Part shown: piece after piece, positions 36,267 to 44,301 of the stretch
Position numbering within the stretch: the stretch's first letter is position 1
Layout of the letters: each line of letters starts with the position of its first letter
NCBI GenBank assembly: GCA_021299995.1
Contig: JAJTIA010000002.1
Span: forward strand, 1-44,348
Direction of reading: 5' to 3'
Length of the DNA stretch: 44,348 nucleotides
DNA from: Candidatus Jidaibacter sp.
GTDB lineage: Bacteria; Pseudomonadota; Alphaproteobacteria; Rickettsiales; Midichloriaceae
Translations under genes and position numbers: made by a program
Notes under the pieces: generated by a model
Seen by the model: only the letters and a program-made list of their open reading frames with translations
What the model was told of the DNA's origin: nothing
Database searches by the model: none

Positions 36267-37772
36267 ATGGAAGATAATACAATTCAAGTGCCTACTATAG
36301 AAAATGCAGAAAAACAAAAGCCACTTACAAAATCTAGACTAACCATTAAGCGAGTTGCACCAGATGCCAAGCCGGAACACAGCAGTTCGGACGCTGAATC
36401 ACAAACACCTATTGCAGTTGAACCTAAGGTAGAAGCAAAGCCTATCAACAAAAGAGAATCAGCAGACCCAAAGAATGAGAGATCTACAGATGATTCAGAT
36501 GATTCAGATATATCTTTCAATCTTAGAGATCTAAAGAAAAAACCAATCGAAGAGCTTATAATACTTGCAGAATCTTTAGAAGTAGAGAATCCAAGCTATT
36601 TACAAAAACATGACCTTATATTTGTTATCTTACAGCACTTAGCTGAAAAGGGTGGCGTTATGATAGGAGAGGGCGTTCTTGAGATCATGCAAGACGGATA
36701 TGGTTTCTTAAGAGCTACTGAATCGAGCTACACAGCTGGACCTGATGATATTTATGTTTCCCCAAATCAAATACGTCGTATGGGCTTGAGAACTGGCGAT
36801 ATATTAAGCGGTGCTGTACGTGCTCCAAAAAAAGGAGAACGCTACTTCGCACTTGTTAAAGTAAACACAGTAAATGACAAGAATCCTTCCAACATACACC
36901 ACAGGGTGCACTTTGATGACCTTACGCCTCTTTATCCTAATTCCCGCATCATTCTTGAAACAGCTGATCACAAAAATCTAAGCCAAAGAATTATCGATAT
37001 AGTAACACCGATCGGTAAAGGTCAGAGAGCGCTTATTGTTGCTCCCCCTAGAACTGGTAAAACAGTCTTGTTACAAAGCATTGCCCATGCTGTTACTGCA
37101 AACAGCCCTGATGCTAAGCTTATCGTTCTTTTGATCGATGAGCGGCCGGAAGAGGTAACAGATATGGCACGCTCTGTAAAAGGTGAAGTTGTGAGCTCTA
37201 CATTCGATGAGCCATCTACAAGACACGTACAGCTCGCAGAAATCGTAATAGAAAAGGCCAAACGCCTAGTTGAGATGAAACATGATGTTGTGATTCTTCT
37301 AGACTCTATAACAAGGCTTGCACGTGCCTATAACAACGTTGTACCTTCTTCAGGCAAAGTCTTAAGTGGTGGTGTGGATTCAAACGCCCTACAAAGACCT
37401 AAACGCTTCTTTGGTGCTGCTCGTAATATCGAGGAAGGCGGCTCCCTTACAATAATTGCTACGGCATTAATTGAGACTGGTTCAAGAATGGATGAAGTTA
37501 TTTTTGAAGAATTCAAAGGCACAGGTAACGCAGAGATTGTTCTTGATAGAAAAGTTGCGGATAAACGCGTATTCCCTGCTCTTGATGTCGCTAAATCTGG
37601 TACAAGAAAGGAAGATCTTCTTGTGGATAAAGCAACACTTACAAAAATGTGGGTATTGAGAAGAATTCTTAATCCTATGGGTACAATAGATGCTGTTGAA
37701 TTCTTGATAGACAAGATGCATGATACTAAGTCTAACGAAGCATTTTTTGAAAAGATGAATTCTAAAGGATAG
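36267..37772 (+). CDS. rho: Rho, transcription termination factor
   Basis: Rho is a hexameric RNA-dependent ATPase that ends transcription. At 501 residues it is longer than the about 420 of E. coli because of an extra 85-residue N-terminal charged, low-complexity region before [13 protein letters not shown], the usual start of the helical domain. The RNA-binding domain has [14 protein letters not shown]. The motor has Walker [10 protein letters not shown] at 258-266, Walker [16 protein letters not shown] and the Q/R-loop region. The leader contains a promoter and hairpin. The AAGGA Shine-Dalgarno is just upstream of ATG 36267. Confidence 0.98.
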   Translation: MEDNTIQVPTIENAEKQKPLTKSRLTIKRVAPDAKPEHSSSDAESQTPIAVEPKVEAKPINKRESADPKNERSTDDSDDSDISFNLRDLKKKPIEELIILAESLEVENPSYLQKHDLIFVILQHLAEKGGVMIGEGVLEIMQDGYGFLRATESSYTAGPDDIYVSPNQIRRMGLRTGDILSGAVRAPKKGERYFALVKVNTVNDKNPSNIHHRVHFDDLTPLYPNSRIILETADHKNLSQRIIDIVTPIGKGQRALIVAPPRTGKTVLLQSIAHAVTANSPDAKLIVLLIDERPEEVTDMARSVKGEVVSSTFDEPSTRHVQLAEIVIEKAKRLVEMKHDVVILLDSITRLARAYNNVVPSSGKVLSGGVDSNALQRPKRFFGAARNIEEGGSLTIIATALIETGSRMDEVIFEEFKGTGNAEIVLDRKVADKRVFPALDVAKSGTRKEDLLVDKATLTKMWVLRRILNPMGTIDAVEFLIDKMHDTKSNEAFFEKMNSKG

Positions 37773-37779
37773 TTGGTTT

Positions 37780-37935
37780 ATGAGCATTGGCACTAGATTT
37801 TGGCCTACATTTTGGTTAGTTTTAGCTACATCACTAATTGTAACTTACTTCACTTATGATGATAATGAGTTTAAAGCAAAACTAGAGGCAAAGTATGGTG
37901 ACGACTCTAAATCTACAATCCAAAGCCAAAATTAA
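37780..37935 (+). CDS. Small single-pass membrane protein (51 residues), unrecognised
   Basis: A short frame with ATG 37780 encodes 51 residues, with one membrane segment (about 8-24, WPTFWLVLATSLIVTYFTY) and then a charged tail rich in Lys, Asp and Glu. It starts 7 bp after the rho stop and overlaps the ispE start by 41 bp. GAGG near its 3' end probably serves as the ispE Shine-Dalgarno. It is not in a family I recognise. Its conserved-looking topology and coupling with ispE suggest it is translated, but it could be chance. Confidence 0.5.
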   Translation: MSIGTRFWPTFWLVLATSLIVTYFTYDDNEFKAKLEAKYGDDSKSTIQSQN

Positions 37936-38719
37936 TTTATTCTTAAACTTAACAGGCAAGCGAGAAAATGGATACCATCTTCTCGAATCCTTTTTTGCAT
38001 TGCTGGATCTATATGATTTAGTCTCGATTTACGAAACAAAAAGTATAGATGAAGTCATAGTTACTCAGAACTCATGCCACTTGAAGATAGATGATAATAT
38101 TGTATGCAAGGTGCTGAGCTATTTAAGAGAGCATGGCTACATAGACAACTACTTTAAAATAGTGATAGAAAAAAACATACCACTTGGTGGCGGATTAGGA
38201 GGGAGCTCAACAAATGCAGCCGCTGTTTTAACTTCACTAAATCAGTATATGAATCTGCCAGAGCATAAGCTTTTAGAGATTGGATTAAAATTTGGCGCAG
38301 ATGTGCCATTCTTTATCAAGAACCAAAATGCTTTTGTTAGTGGAATTGGGGAGAATATCAAGCCAGTAAAACTTGGGCTAAATGTACATCTGTTAATAAT
38401 AAAGCCAGATTTCGCGATATCTTCTAAAGATTGTTATCAACTAGGATTTGATAAATTTACAAACCCTATAGATCTAGATTTAATCAAAGATCAAATAATG
38501 TTTGGTAATAATGATTTAGAAAAAAATGCAATAAAATTGAATGATACCATTAAAGATATTTTACTTGAGATCAAAGAGAGAGTAGGCTGTAGACTGAGCA
38601 GAATGACAGGTAGTGGTTCTTGCTGCTTTGGGATTTTCGAATCTGAAGATAGCGCTCTTAGTGCAAAAAAGTATTTTGATGAAAAATTTTGGACCTATTA
38701 TCAGTTACTCAAGTGTTAG
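37895..38719 (+). CDS. ispE: IspE, 4-diphosphocytidyl-2-C-methyl-D-erythritol kinase
   Basis: IspE phosphorylates CDP-ME in the non-mevalonate isoprenoid pathway. The GHMP-kinase motifs are all present in 274 residues: SKAKINLFLNLTGKRENGYH (9-28), the ATP loop IPLGGGLGGSSTNAAAVL, and the third motif MTGSGSCCFGIFE. ATG 37895 follows GAGG by 6 bases. It implies a functional MEP pathway, which supplies isoprenoid for the Coq7 quinone and for undecaprenyl carriers. Confidence 0.97.
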   Translation: MVTTLNLQSKAKINLFLNLTGKRENGYHLLESFFALLDLYDLVSIYETKSIDEVIVTQNSCHLKIDDNIVCKVLSYLREHGYIDNYFKIVIEKNIPLGGGLGGSSTNAAAVLTSLNQYMNLPEHKLLEIGLKFGADVPFFIKNQNAFVSGIGENIKPVKLGLNVHLLIIKPDFAISSKDCYQLGFDKFTNPIDLDLIKDQIMFGNNDLEKNAIKLNDTIKDILLEIKERVGCRLSRMTGSGSCCFGIFESEDSALSAKKYFDEKFWTYYQLLKC

Positions 38720-38728
38720 TAAAACAGT

Positions 38729-39874
38729 ATGAATTTATATATTAATGAAGCATCTAACAGGCTCCTTTCTGCATTACCAAAGGTTGCAAAGCTTTGTGAT
38801 GCCACAGCCATGCACATCAATCTAAAGCACTTAAAACAAAGTGATCAGGACTCATCGGACTACTTAAGCATCGCAATCAACATACTTAGGGATCACCTAC
38901 GCAGCTATACAGGAGACATATACGTATTAAGCGACAGCAAAGATATCATAATAGTCTACAATGGTAGAAGCGATAAGCTTATAAATGACTGTATCAATCA
39001 AATACAGTACTTGCTTAGCGAAGATATATTTCATCTATCTTCTAACAAAAGTGCTATAACAGATCATTATTCGATCTATAAGCATGATAGCTGGCATGAT
39101 TTTGTTTATTTATGCGAAACCAAGTGCAATGCAATCTCTAAAAAAAGACCAGCAAATCAAAATTTATCATCTTCTGCGCTTTCGATAATAACTGGGGCTA
39201 TAGAAGAATTTTTATGCCATATAGACTGGGATATAATAGTTAAAACACGGTCTGTTTATCGCTTGTCTCAAACTAAAAACACAACACCAATAATAAATGA
39301 GCTCTGCGTTGACGTTAACGCTGTAAAGTATATCTTGGGTGATAACTTTGACGTCTTTTCCAACCCATACATAAAAAATTTTGTGCATGAGTTTTTCGAT
39401 TGGCACGTTCTTATTGCACTTATCAGACTATTGGAAAACGAGATGAATATAGCATATATGATCAATCTCAAGCTCTCCACACTAATGACAGAAGAGTTTA
39501 AAGCCTTCAACAACAACCTTTCAGAAGGCCAGCGCAAAAAGATAATAATTGCTATTGATGTTTCTGATATCTTCTTAAACATGCATAATTTCTTAGATAT
39601 CAGAGAACAACTATCTCAAGATGGTTTTAAGCTCTGTATAGATAATCTAGATCTATTTTCCTTCATGCATATAGACCGTAATGCCCTGGGGTTTGATCTT
39701 GTACGCATATTAAATTATTCATCTACACTAGACTTAGAAGCTATAGAGTCCATCGCAACACAACTCAGCGAAAAAATAGCCTCGTGTGGCTCAAGCAGGG
39801 TGATCTTAGACATAGATTCTGACACTAACGAGACATTGTGCAGAAAGCTAAACGCCCATTTATATATGTCTTAG
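38729..39874 (+). CDS. Diverged GGDEF/EAL-like protein, probably catalytically inactive
   Basis: The 381-residue cytoplasmic product has a C-terminal half resembling an EAL phosphodiesterase fold: RKKIIIAIDVSDIFLNMHNF, LSQDGFKLCIDNLDLFSFMHIDRNALGFDLVRIL and ASCGSSRVILDIDSDTNE. The EAL signature itself and the metal ligands are not visible. The N-terminal half (about 55-110) contains a GDIYVLSDSKDIIIVYNG strand pattern seen in related alphaproteobacterial hypothetical proteins. Cyclic-di-GMP hydrolysis is unlikely. The role is unknown; it may be a regulatory or structural descendant. It is followed convergently by a gene overlapping its stop by 4 bp. Confidence 0.6.
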   Translation: MNLYINEASNRLLSALPKVAKLCDATAMHINLKHLKQSDQDSSDYLSIAINILRDHLRSYTGDIYVLSDSKDIIIVYNGRSDKLINDCINQIQYLLSEDIFHLSSNKSAITDHYSIYKHDSWHDFVYLCETKCNAISKKRPANQNLSSSALSIITGAIEEFLCHIDWDIIVKTRSVYRLSQTKNTTPIINELCVDVNAVKYILGDNFDVFSNPYIKNFVHEFFDWHVLIALIRLLENEMNIAYMINLKLSTLMTEEFKAFNNNLSEGQRKKIIIAIDVSDIFLNMHNFLDIREQLSQDGFKLCIDNLDLFSFMHIDRNALGFDLVRILNYSSTLDLEAIESIATQLSEKIASCGSSRVILDIDSDTNETLCRKLNAHLYMS

Positions 39875-40479
39875 AGTATAACAAACATAAACTGCATAGT
39901 CACAGCTGTAGAAAGTGTAACTAAAATATTATCATTAACGTCGATCTTTGACGCAATAAGCTCTGCAATAGTTGCCACAATGCTACCTGCAAGTGAACTT
40001 ATTATAAACTTTTGGGTGTCATACATCGAAAAAAATAAAAACATGCTAATTACAATAGATGTAACCAAAAATGCAGCGCTCCCTTCCATTGTTTTATCAT
40101 ATACAATCCGCTTACCAAACGATCTACCTACTATGGATGCAACAGAATCAGATAGAATCATTATAGATATAGAAGTTATTGCAATCTCCTTATCAAAGAA
40201 CAATATTGCAAGGAAAGATGCAGTAAGAACATATGTTGTGCTACTTAGAGTTTTAGATTTTTTAAAGTTTATTAGCCACCCTAAAACTTTTTTCAAACCG
40301 TTCATAAAGTCAGGTGATTCATCTTTTAGCTTCTCATAAAAAAGCATACATATAAGGCAAAACCCTATAAGCATCACAGCATGTGTCTTGCTGAGCAAAC
40401 CAATGACTATAGGAATCCATATAGAAGTAAGGTGAAAGATCTTTCTATAAATCTCTTTTTTTAAATTAGACGTATTCAT
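39871..40479 (-). CDS. Dolichol/phytol-kinase-like (SEC59/DGK1-type) membrane protein
   Basis: This 202-residue membrane protein has about six hydrophobic segments. It begins with a charged N-terminus and RKIFHLTSIWIPIVIG, the ERKxxH-like block of CTP-dependent polyprenol kinases. The core motif is SDSVASIVGRSFGKR followed by KTMEGSAAFL, matching the GD..A...G...G......K..EG pattern. The family makes phosphorylated lipid alcohols (dolichol, phytol or diacylglycerol). In bacteria the substrate is usually unknown; polyprenol or phytol salvage is possible. Standing alone between the EAL-like gene and bolA. Confidence 0.8.
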   Translation of the reverse strand: MNTSNLKKEIYRKIFHLTSIWIPIVIGLLSKTHAVMLIGFCLICMLFYEKLKDESPDFMNGLKKVLGWLINFKKSKTLSSTTYVLTASFLAILFFDKEIAITSISIMILSDSVASIVGRSFGKRIVYDKTMEGSAAFLVTSIVISMFLFFSMYDTQKFIISSLAGSIVATIAELIASKIDVNDNILVTLSTAVTMQFMFVIL

Positions 40480-40551
40480 AAGAATAAACTACTATGTTCT
40501 ACTAGAAAGACTCTAGGGGAATCTTTAAAAAACCTCAATACTTAAAATTCC

Positions 40552-40797
40552 ATGAAAGATCGTATCGAAAAAAAACTCAAAGCCATCTTAGAACCTACCT
40601 CTTTGGAAGTTATAGATGATAGCTCAAAGCATATGGGGCACTCTGGCAATACCTTGTCTGGCGAGTCTCACTTTATTGTGAGAATATCTGCTTCATCTCT
40701 TAGTGAGTTAAGCAAAGTAAAAGCTCATCAGATGATATTTGAAATTCTAAAAGTGGAAATGCTGGAAATACACGCACTTAATATCGAGATTTTCTAA
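40552..40797 (+). CDS. bolA: BolA-family protein
   Basis: This 81-residue protein has the class II KH-like fold of BolA, with the conserved SLEVIDDSSKHMGHSG region, SHFIVRISASSL, and the C-terminal HALNIEIF. It partners monothiol glutaredoxin (Grx4-type) in iron regulation; the H of HALNIE can ligate an iron-sulfur cluster. ATG 40552 is preceded by no strong Shine-Dalgarno. Its stop overlaps convergently with the metallopeptidase gene by 4 bp. Confidence 0.93.
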   Translation: MKDRIEKKLKAILEPTSLEVIDDSSKHMGHSGNTLSGESHFIVRISASSLSELSKVKAHQMIFEILKVEMLEIHALNIEIF

Positions 40798-42155
40798 CAC
40801 ATCAAAAATTCTTGTTCTATAAGTTCTGGCATGTGTTCATAATGAAATATGCCTTGATCTTGCATAACAATCTCTTGATTAAAGTATGTCTCAAACTCCG
40901 GGAATGATGATTTTACCTGTGTCTTGATATCGTTTTTCAGACATTTAATATCATAATAATCTAATTCTATTTCATCCTGATTCATAAGCATTTTTATTGC
41001 TTTTTCGTTGTTGGATAGCACTGCTGCAGTTAAAGGTCTTATAAGACCAAAGCATGGCGAATTAACGTCTACTTTTTCTGATATTAGCTTGGCTAGAGCC
41101 TCATCATCTCTAAAAACAACACTAAAATATAGAGCTTCTGAAGTATCAAAGTCTTGTACTTCAGCATCAATGTTCTTTTTAATATCAGAAAACTTTTCTA
41201 AATACACAGCATTTTGCTTGAAAAATTCAGTAAGGGCTGGGTTCAGGTGATTATCTATATAAGGTTTAAAGCACTTAAACATTGGTGAAAGCTTTGGGTA
41301 AGAGTTTACAAAGTAAAGACCTTCCAAAAGTCTTGCAAAATTCTCTGTTTGCACAAGATACTTGCTCCCATAACAACTTGGCACAGTTACAGTATTCATA
41401 AGATCATTGATCCCTATTTTTTTTACTTGTTCTATTAGCTTTTCATAGCGTTCATCTTTTTCTAGTTGGTTTTCATCTTTATATGTATAGAGCTTTTCTA
41501 TTATCTTATTAACAGTAAAATGGTCTATTGAGTCATATATATCAGAAAGCTCTGGCATCAGAACAAACAGCAGCTTTTTAGAAAGCTCATTATTAGCATT
41601 CATAAGATTAATAGCAGCATCTTCATTCGATCCTTGATATCCCAAACAATTGTTTTTAAAAATAATGTCTGAAGCCATGTGAGAAAATTCATGCACTATT
41701 GTATTCTCCACTGTTTTCTTATCTTCTTTAGGGTGCGGTATTGCAATTGATATGTGCTTTTGATTGTAGAAATAATTTAAATCTCTCCCTATGCTTTGAA
41801 GCTTAAACACAGTGCTTATAACCTCTTGCTCGATTGGACTAAGTGTAGCCATATATTCATCTATTAAGCTTATATCTGATACGTAGTAACCATTTATGTT
41901 GGCTCCACATTCAAATCCATACGTTATTATTAAGTCATCTTTGGATATAATCTGTGCTGCAATCACTTCAAGAATAGGCTTAGCTGTATCACTTTCGTAG
42001 ACTTTACATAGGTATTGATAAAACTCTTTTAGCTTTGAATCACTCACAGAGAAGACCCTGCTTGCTATAACGCCTGGTATTGTATTTTGGGTGAAGCCCT
42101 CAGATCTCTTATATCCGTTATGCTCTAACTGATTTGTTAATTTATCCATACACAT
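40794..42155 (-). CDS. Putative gluzincin-type zinc metallopeptidase with ankyrin-like repeats, candidate effector
   Basis: I do not recognise this 453-residue protein as a named family. Residues 151-160 contain NTIVHEFSHM: an HExxH zinc site (H155, E156, H159). E178 in GSNEDAA lies 19 residues after H159, close to the NE third-ligand position in gluzincins such as thermolysin. A helical middle follows (about 190-335). Near the C-terminus are ankyrin-like segments (DDEALAKLISEKVDVNS, then LTAAVLSNNEKAIKMLMNQ). No signal peptide or membrane segment is visible. The combination resembles secreted host-targeting proteases of intracellular bacteria. Start may be ATG 42155 or 42149 (in-frame Met3). 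Confidence 0.7.
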   Translation of the reverse strand: MCMDKLTNQLEHNGYKRSEGFTQNTIPGVIASRVFSVSDSKLKEFYQYLCKVYESDTAKPILEVIAAQIISKDDLIITYGFECGANINGYYVSDISLIDEYMATLSPIEQEVISTVFKLQSIGRDLNYFYNQKHISIAIPHPKEDKKTVENTIVHEFSHMASDIIFKNNCLGYQGSNEDAAINLMNANNELSKKLLFVLMPELSDIYDSIDHFTVNKIIEKLYTYKDENQLEKDERYEKLIEQVKKIGINDLMNTVTVPSCYGSKYLVQTENFARLLEGLYFVNSYPKLSPMFKCFKPYIDNHLNPALTEFFKQNAVYLEKFSDIKKNIDAEVQDFDTSEALYFSVVFRDDEALAKLISEKVDVNSPCFGLIRPLTAAVLSNNEKAIKMLMNQDEIELDYYDIKCLKNDIKTQVKSSFPEFETYFNQEIVMQDQGIFHYEHMPELIEQEFLMC

Positions 42156-42258
42156 ATATTCTAAGGTTAATTGAAAAAGAAATCATATTATAGCAAAGTC
42201 AGTATAAAAATGGTACGCTTTTTATGCTGAGAGTAGCTCTGTCAAATATAAGTCATAA

Positions 42259-42326
42259 AATCGTTTTGCCGCGCCTGTCGCAGTTTGCACCGTAGCCACC
42301 CAGCAAACGACCACTGCAAGGATTAC
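42259..42326 (+). repeat. GC-rich dispersed repeat, inverted copy at about 19082-19150
   Basis: In order it shares AATCGTTTTGC, TGTC, GTT, CACCC and TGCAA.GAT with the reverse complement of 19082-19150, with substitutions between. The similarity continues weakly through TCCATG and a TTTTATA tract. The block is strikingly GC-rich for this genome. Confidence 0.65.
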
Positions 42327-42365
42327 TATTTCTCCATGCCTATTTTATATAGGATTTGATATTTT

Positions 42366-42437
42366 GTCATCCCCGTGAAAACTGGGATCCAGTGTACATG
42401 CCTTTTTCTAGATTCCCGCATCCGCTCAAATGACGAT
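42366..42437. repeat. REP-like palindromic repeat remnant
   Basis: GTCATCCCCGTGAAAACTGG plus GATCCAG is followed after a short spacer by CTAGATTCCCGCATCC and TCAAATGACGAT. This is the form of a very widespread proteobacterial intergenic palindrome (GTCATTCCCGC...GGGAATCCAG...CTGGATTCCCGC...AATGACGA). Several mismatches between arms suggest an old copy. Confidence 0.7.
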
Positions 42438-42647
42438 GTGGTGTAAGGTAATGAGAATGGTGTGCCATTTTATACTGCGTTAGCTATATAAAATTTACTA
42501 ACTGAAAATTATAAAGATAACAAAGTAGTTAGATTATTTTTTAATACAAATTTAGGAAACAACTGAACACTGCTATGTTAAAAGCATTGAAAGTGCACCG
42601 ATTCTTGAGTAATAACTTGGTAAAATCCACCATATTATTTTTCACAT

Positions 42648-44177
42648 ATGCTCAAGAATTTACTTAGTAAAGAACTTTATTGCTTTCTAAATGGCAGACT
42701 GCAACATTGGTTAAAACCCAGCGTTCCTTTTCAAATGCACGTTGCTCTTAAAGCTTCTGGAATTGAGTCAACATATAGTGCAGACCAACGCTCAATACAG
42801 AAGTATTTAGTATTCGAGAACCTAGAGCAAGCAAAGCTTGCATTGCCTGTGATATCTAAGCATTTATCATCTACATGCACTGCTGCACAAACAGCTGGAT
42901 ACACATCTATAAAGCTTAATGATACTTTCTTTTCTTATATACACATTAAAAATGCTAGCCTTGAAGATGTTAGAAAAGAGATATTGCACGATGAAACACA
43001 ATATGAATACACATGCGAACTTGTTATTAGTGAGTTCCACGCATACATAAAGATAACTAATCTAAAAACTGGTGAGTACATATGTCCTTCTTCATCTGTT
43101 AAGCCTTTTGGGTCTGCTTCAGGCGAAATGTTTATAAGAGATGATAAGCCATATCACTCCAAATACTACAGAGGCGATGAGATAATAGATTTTTCTTCAA
43201 AAAATTCAAAGCGTGATAAAAGCTCATTAAGTATCAAATTCATGGCAACAAAAGAAAAAGTAAAAAAGTTAGAGGATATTGTAAAGGAATATAAAGAGAA
43301 ATATACGCCTGGCAACCAGGAGTATGTATTCTTCACAAATAACTGCCATGTGTTTGCAAACAAACTCTTTAAAGCTATTGAACCTAACGTCTATCCAATT
43401 GAATTTGCGCGTGCTGATTCTTTAGACCTAAGCGATAAAGGACCTCATTATCAGGTATATACCGCTTATGGACCTTGGACAGCCACGGCGTCAAATCTTT
43501 TATCTACTTTCGAGCTTGTTATGAATGAAGGCAGCTCTCATATACCTAAAACAATATATAATGTATTACATAAACTATATGTAAAAACTTTTTATAGCTT
43601 CTACGATCATGATGCACAAGATGCATATGGCAATACAATGCTCATGAATTCTATTATTCACGAAAATATAAGTGAGGCTATGTATTTGCTAGACAAAGGT
43701 ATAGATGCTAATATTAAAAATAATAAAGGTGAAATTGCTCTTCACATTGCATCAGCTTTACCGGCGTCTGAAGAAAAAATAGAGCTAATTAAAAAGCTTG
43801 TTGAAGTTACAGACAATATTAACGTAACAGACCTTTATGACGAATATACACCTCTTTCGTTTGCTGTAATTAGCAATGATACAGACGTAATTTCATATTT
43901 AATAGAAAATGGTGCAAATCCTCATTATATAAACGCTGTTGGGGATAATTTAGGAAACATAGCAAGTTACTTTGCTGCCAAAGAATCTGCAAAGACTTTA
44001 TATGCAATAGACCCAGAGATACTGCATTTTGACAATATGACAAGGCAGTATCCAATATTTCACGAGGATCTAATACATGAAGACTTTGCAATACCCACTC
44101 ATATATCACCAAAAGAGGAGGACGCGCTTTATTGCAAAATGAAAGATGTGGAAAGCTATTTTGAGCTCATATACTGA
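42648..44177 (+). CDS. Ankyrin-repeat protein with a His...Cys permuted papain-like domain, candidate effector
   Basis: The 509-residue product has no signal peptide. About 315-450 carry three to four ankyrin repeats, for example DAYGNTMLMNSIIHENISEA, NNKGEIALHIASA, and YTPLSFAVISNDTDVISYLI with NGANPHYIN. The N-terminal half is unknown, but H131 (in SEFHAYIKITN) precedes C233 (in FFTNNCHVFANKLF). NNCxxFAxxL after an upstream His resembles permuted NlpC/P60 or PPPDE-like cysteine-peptidase folds. No direct homologue is recognised. A host-directed peptidase or deubiquitinase-like role would be inference. It is divergent from the HEFSH metallopeptidase, with a mobile-element relic between. Ankyrins are firm; the enzymatic part is tentative. 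Confidence 0.7.
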   Translation: MLKNLLSKELYCFLNGRLQHWLKPSVPFQMHVALKASGIESTYSADQRSIQKYLVFENLEQAKLALPVISKHLSSTCTAAQTAGYTSIKLNDTFFSYIHIKNASLEDVRKEILHDETQYEYTCELVISEFHAYIKITNLKTGEYICPSSSVKPFGSASGEMFIRDDKPYHSKYYRGDEIIDFSSKNSKRDKSSLSIKFMATKEKVKKLEDIVKEYKEKYTPGNQEYVFFTNNCHVFANKLFKAIEPNVYPIEFARADSLDLSDKGPHYQVYTAYGPWTATASNLLSTFELVMNEGSSHIPKTIYNVLHKLYVKTFYSFYDHDAQDAYGNTMLMNSIIHENISEAMYLLDKGIDANIKNNKGEIALHIASALPASEEKIELIKKLVEVTDNINVTDLYDEYTPLSFAVISNDTDVISYLIENGANPHYINAVGDNLGNIASYFAAKESAKTLYAIDPEILHFDNMTRQYPIFHEDLIHEDFAIPTHISPKEEDALYCKMKDVESYFELIY

Positions 44178-44277
44178 TAAGTCATTGAATACAAAAAAGA
44201 TTTATAACAAACACAAAAAAGGTTAAAATTTCATATTAACAGTGTAGCAAATAAGCCATAATCAAGCTTTATTTAAC

Positions 44278-44301
44278 TTTTATAGAAAAAACTTGCGCTA
44301 T
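44278..44301 (-). repeat. Possible degenerate copy of the dispersed short motif
   Basis: TTTTATAGAAAAAACTTGCG plus CTAT resembles the reverse complement of the TATAGCAAAGTCTCTATAAAA copy at 19234-19255, with a small insertion. It lies in the gene-free right end (44178-44348), which shows nothing else beyond AT-rich sequence. Confidence 0.3.

Larger units (their letters stand above)
42189..42488. mobile_element. MITE-like element with 24-25-bp imperfect terminal inverted repeats
   Basis: The left end (42189-42213) reads TATAGC, then AAAGTCAGTATAAAAATGG. The right end read on the opposite strand (42488-42465) is TATAGC, then TAACGCAGTATAAAATGG; 21 of 25 positions agree with one gap. The approximately 300 bp between carry no transposase and include sequence blocks shared with 19030-19150. 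A nonautonomous transposon or a composite of dispersed repeats explains this best. Target-site duplications are not clear because the flanks are AT-rich. Confidence 0.6.
42156..42647. other. Gene-free 492 bp between two candidate effector genes
   Basis: This region has no supportable coding sequence. It holds the MITE-like element at 42189-42488, including a GC-rich block (42259-42326) and a REP-like palindrome (42366-42437). To the right of the element lies AT-rich sequence containing TACAAATTTAGG at about 42544, which also occurs with one difference near 19204. The promoters of the divergent genes on each side must lie here but are not clear. Confidence 0.7.

Noticed and set aside
38729-39874. 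Active c-di-GMP phosphodiesterase
   Set aside because: The EAL motif and acidic metal ligands are not present, so only fold-level similarity is claimed.
42366-42437. CRISPR repeat or array
   Set aside because: There is a single palindrome and no regularly spaced direct repeats; no CRISPR array was seen anywhere in the window.
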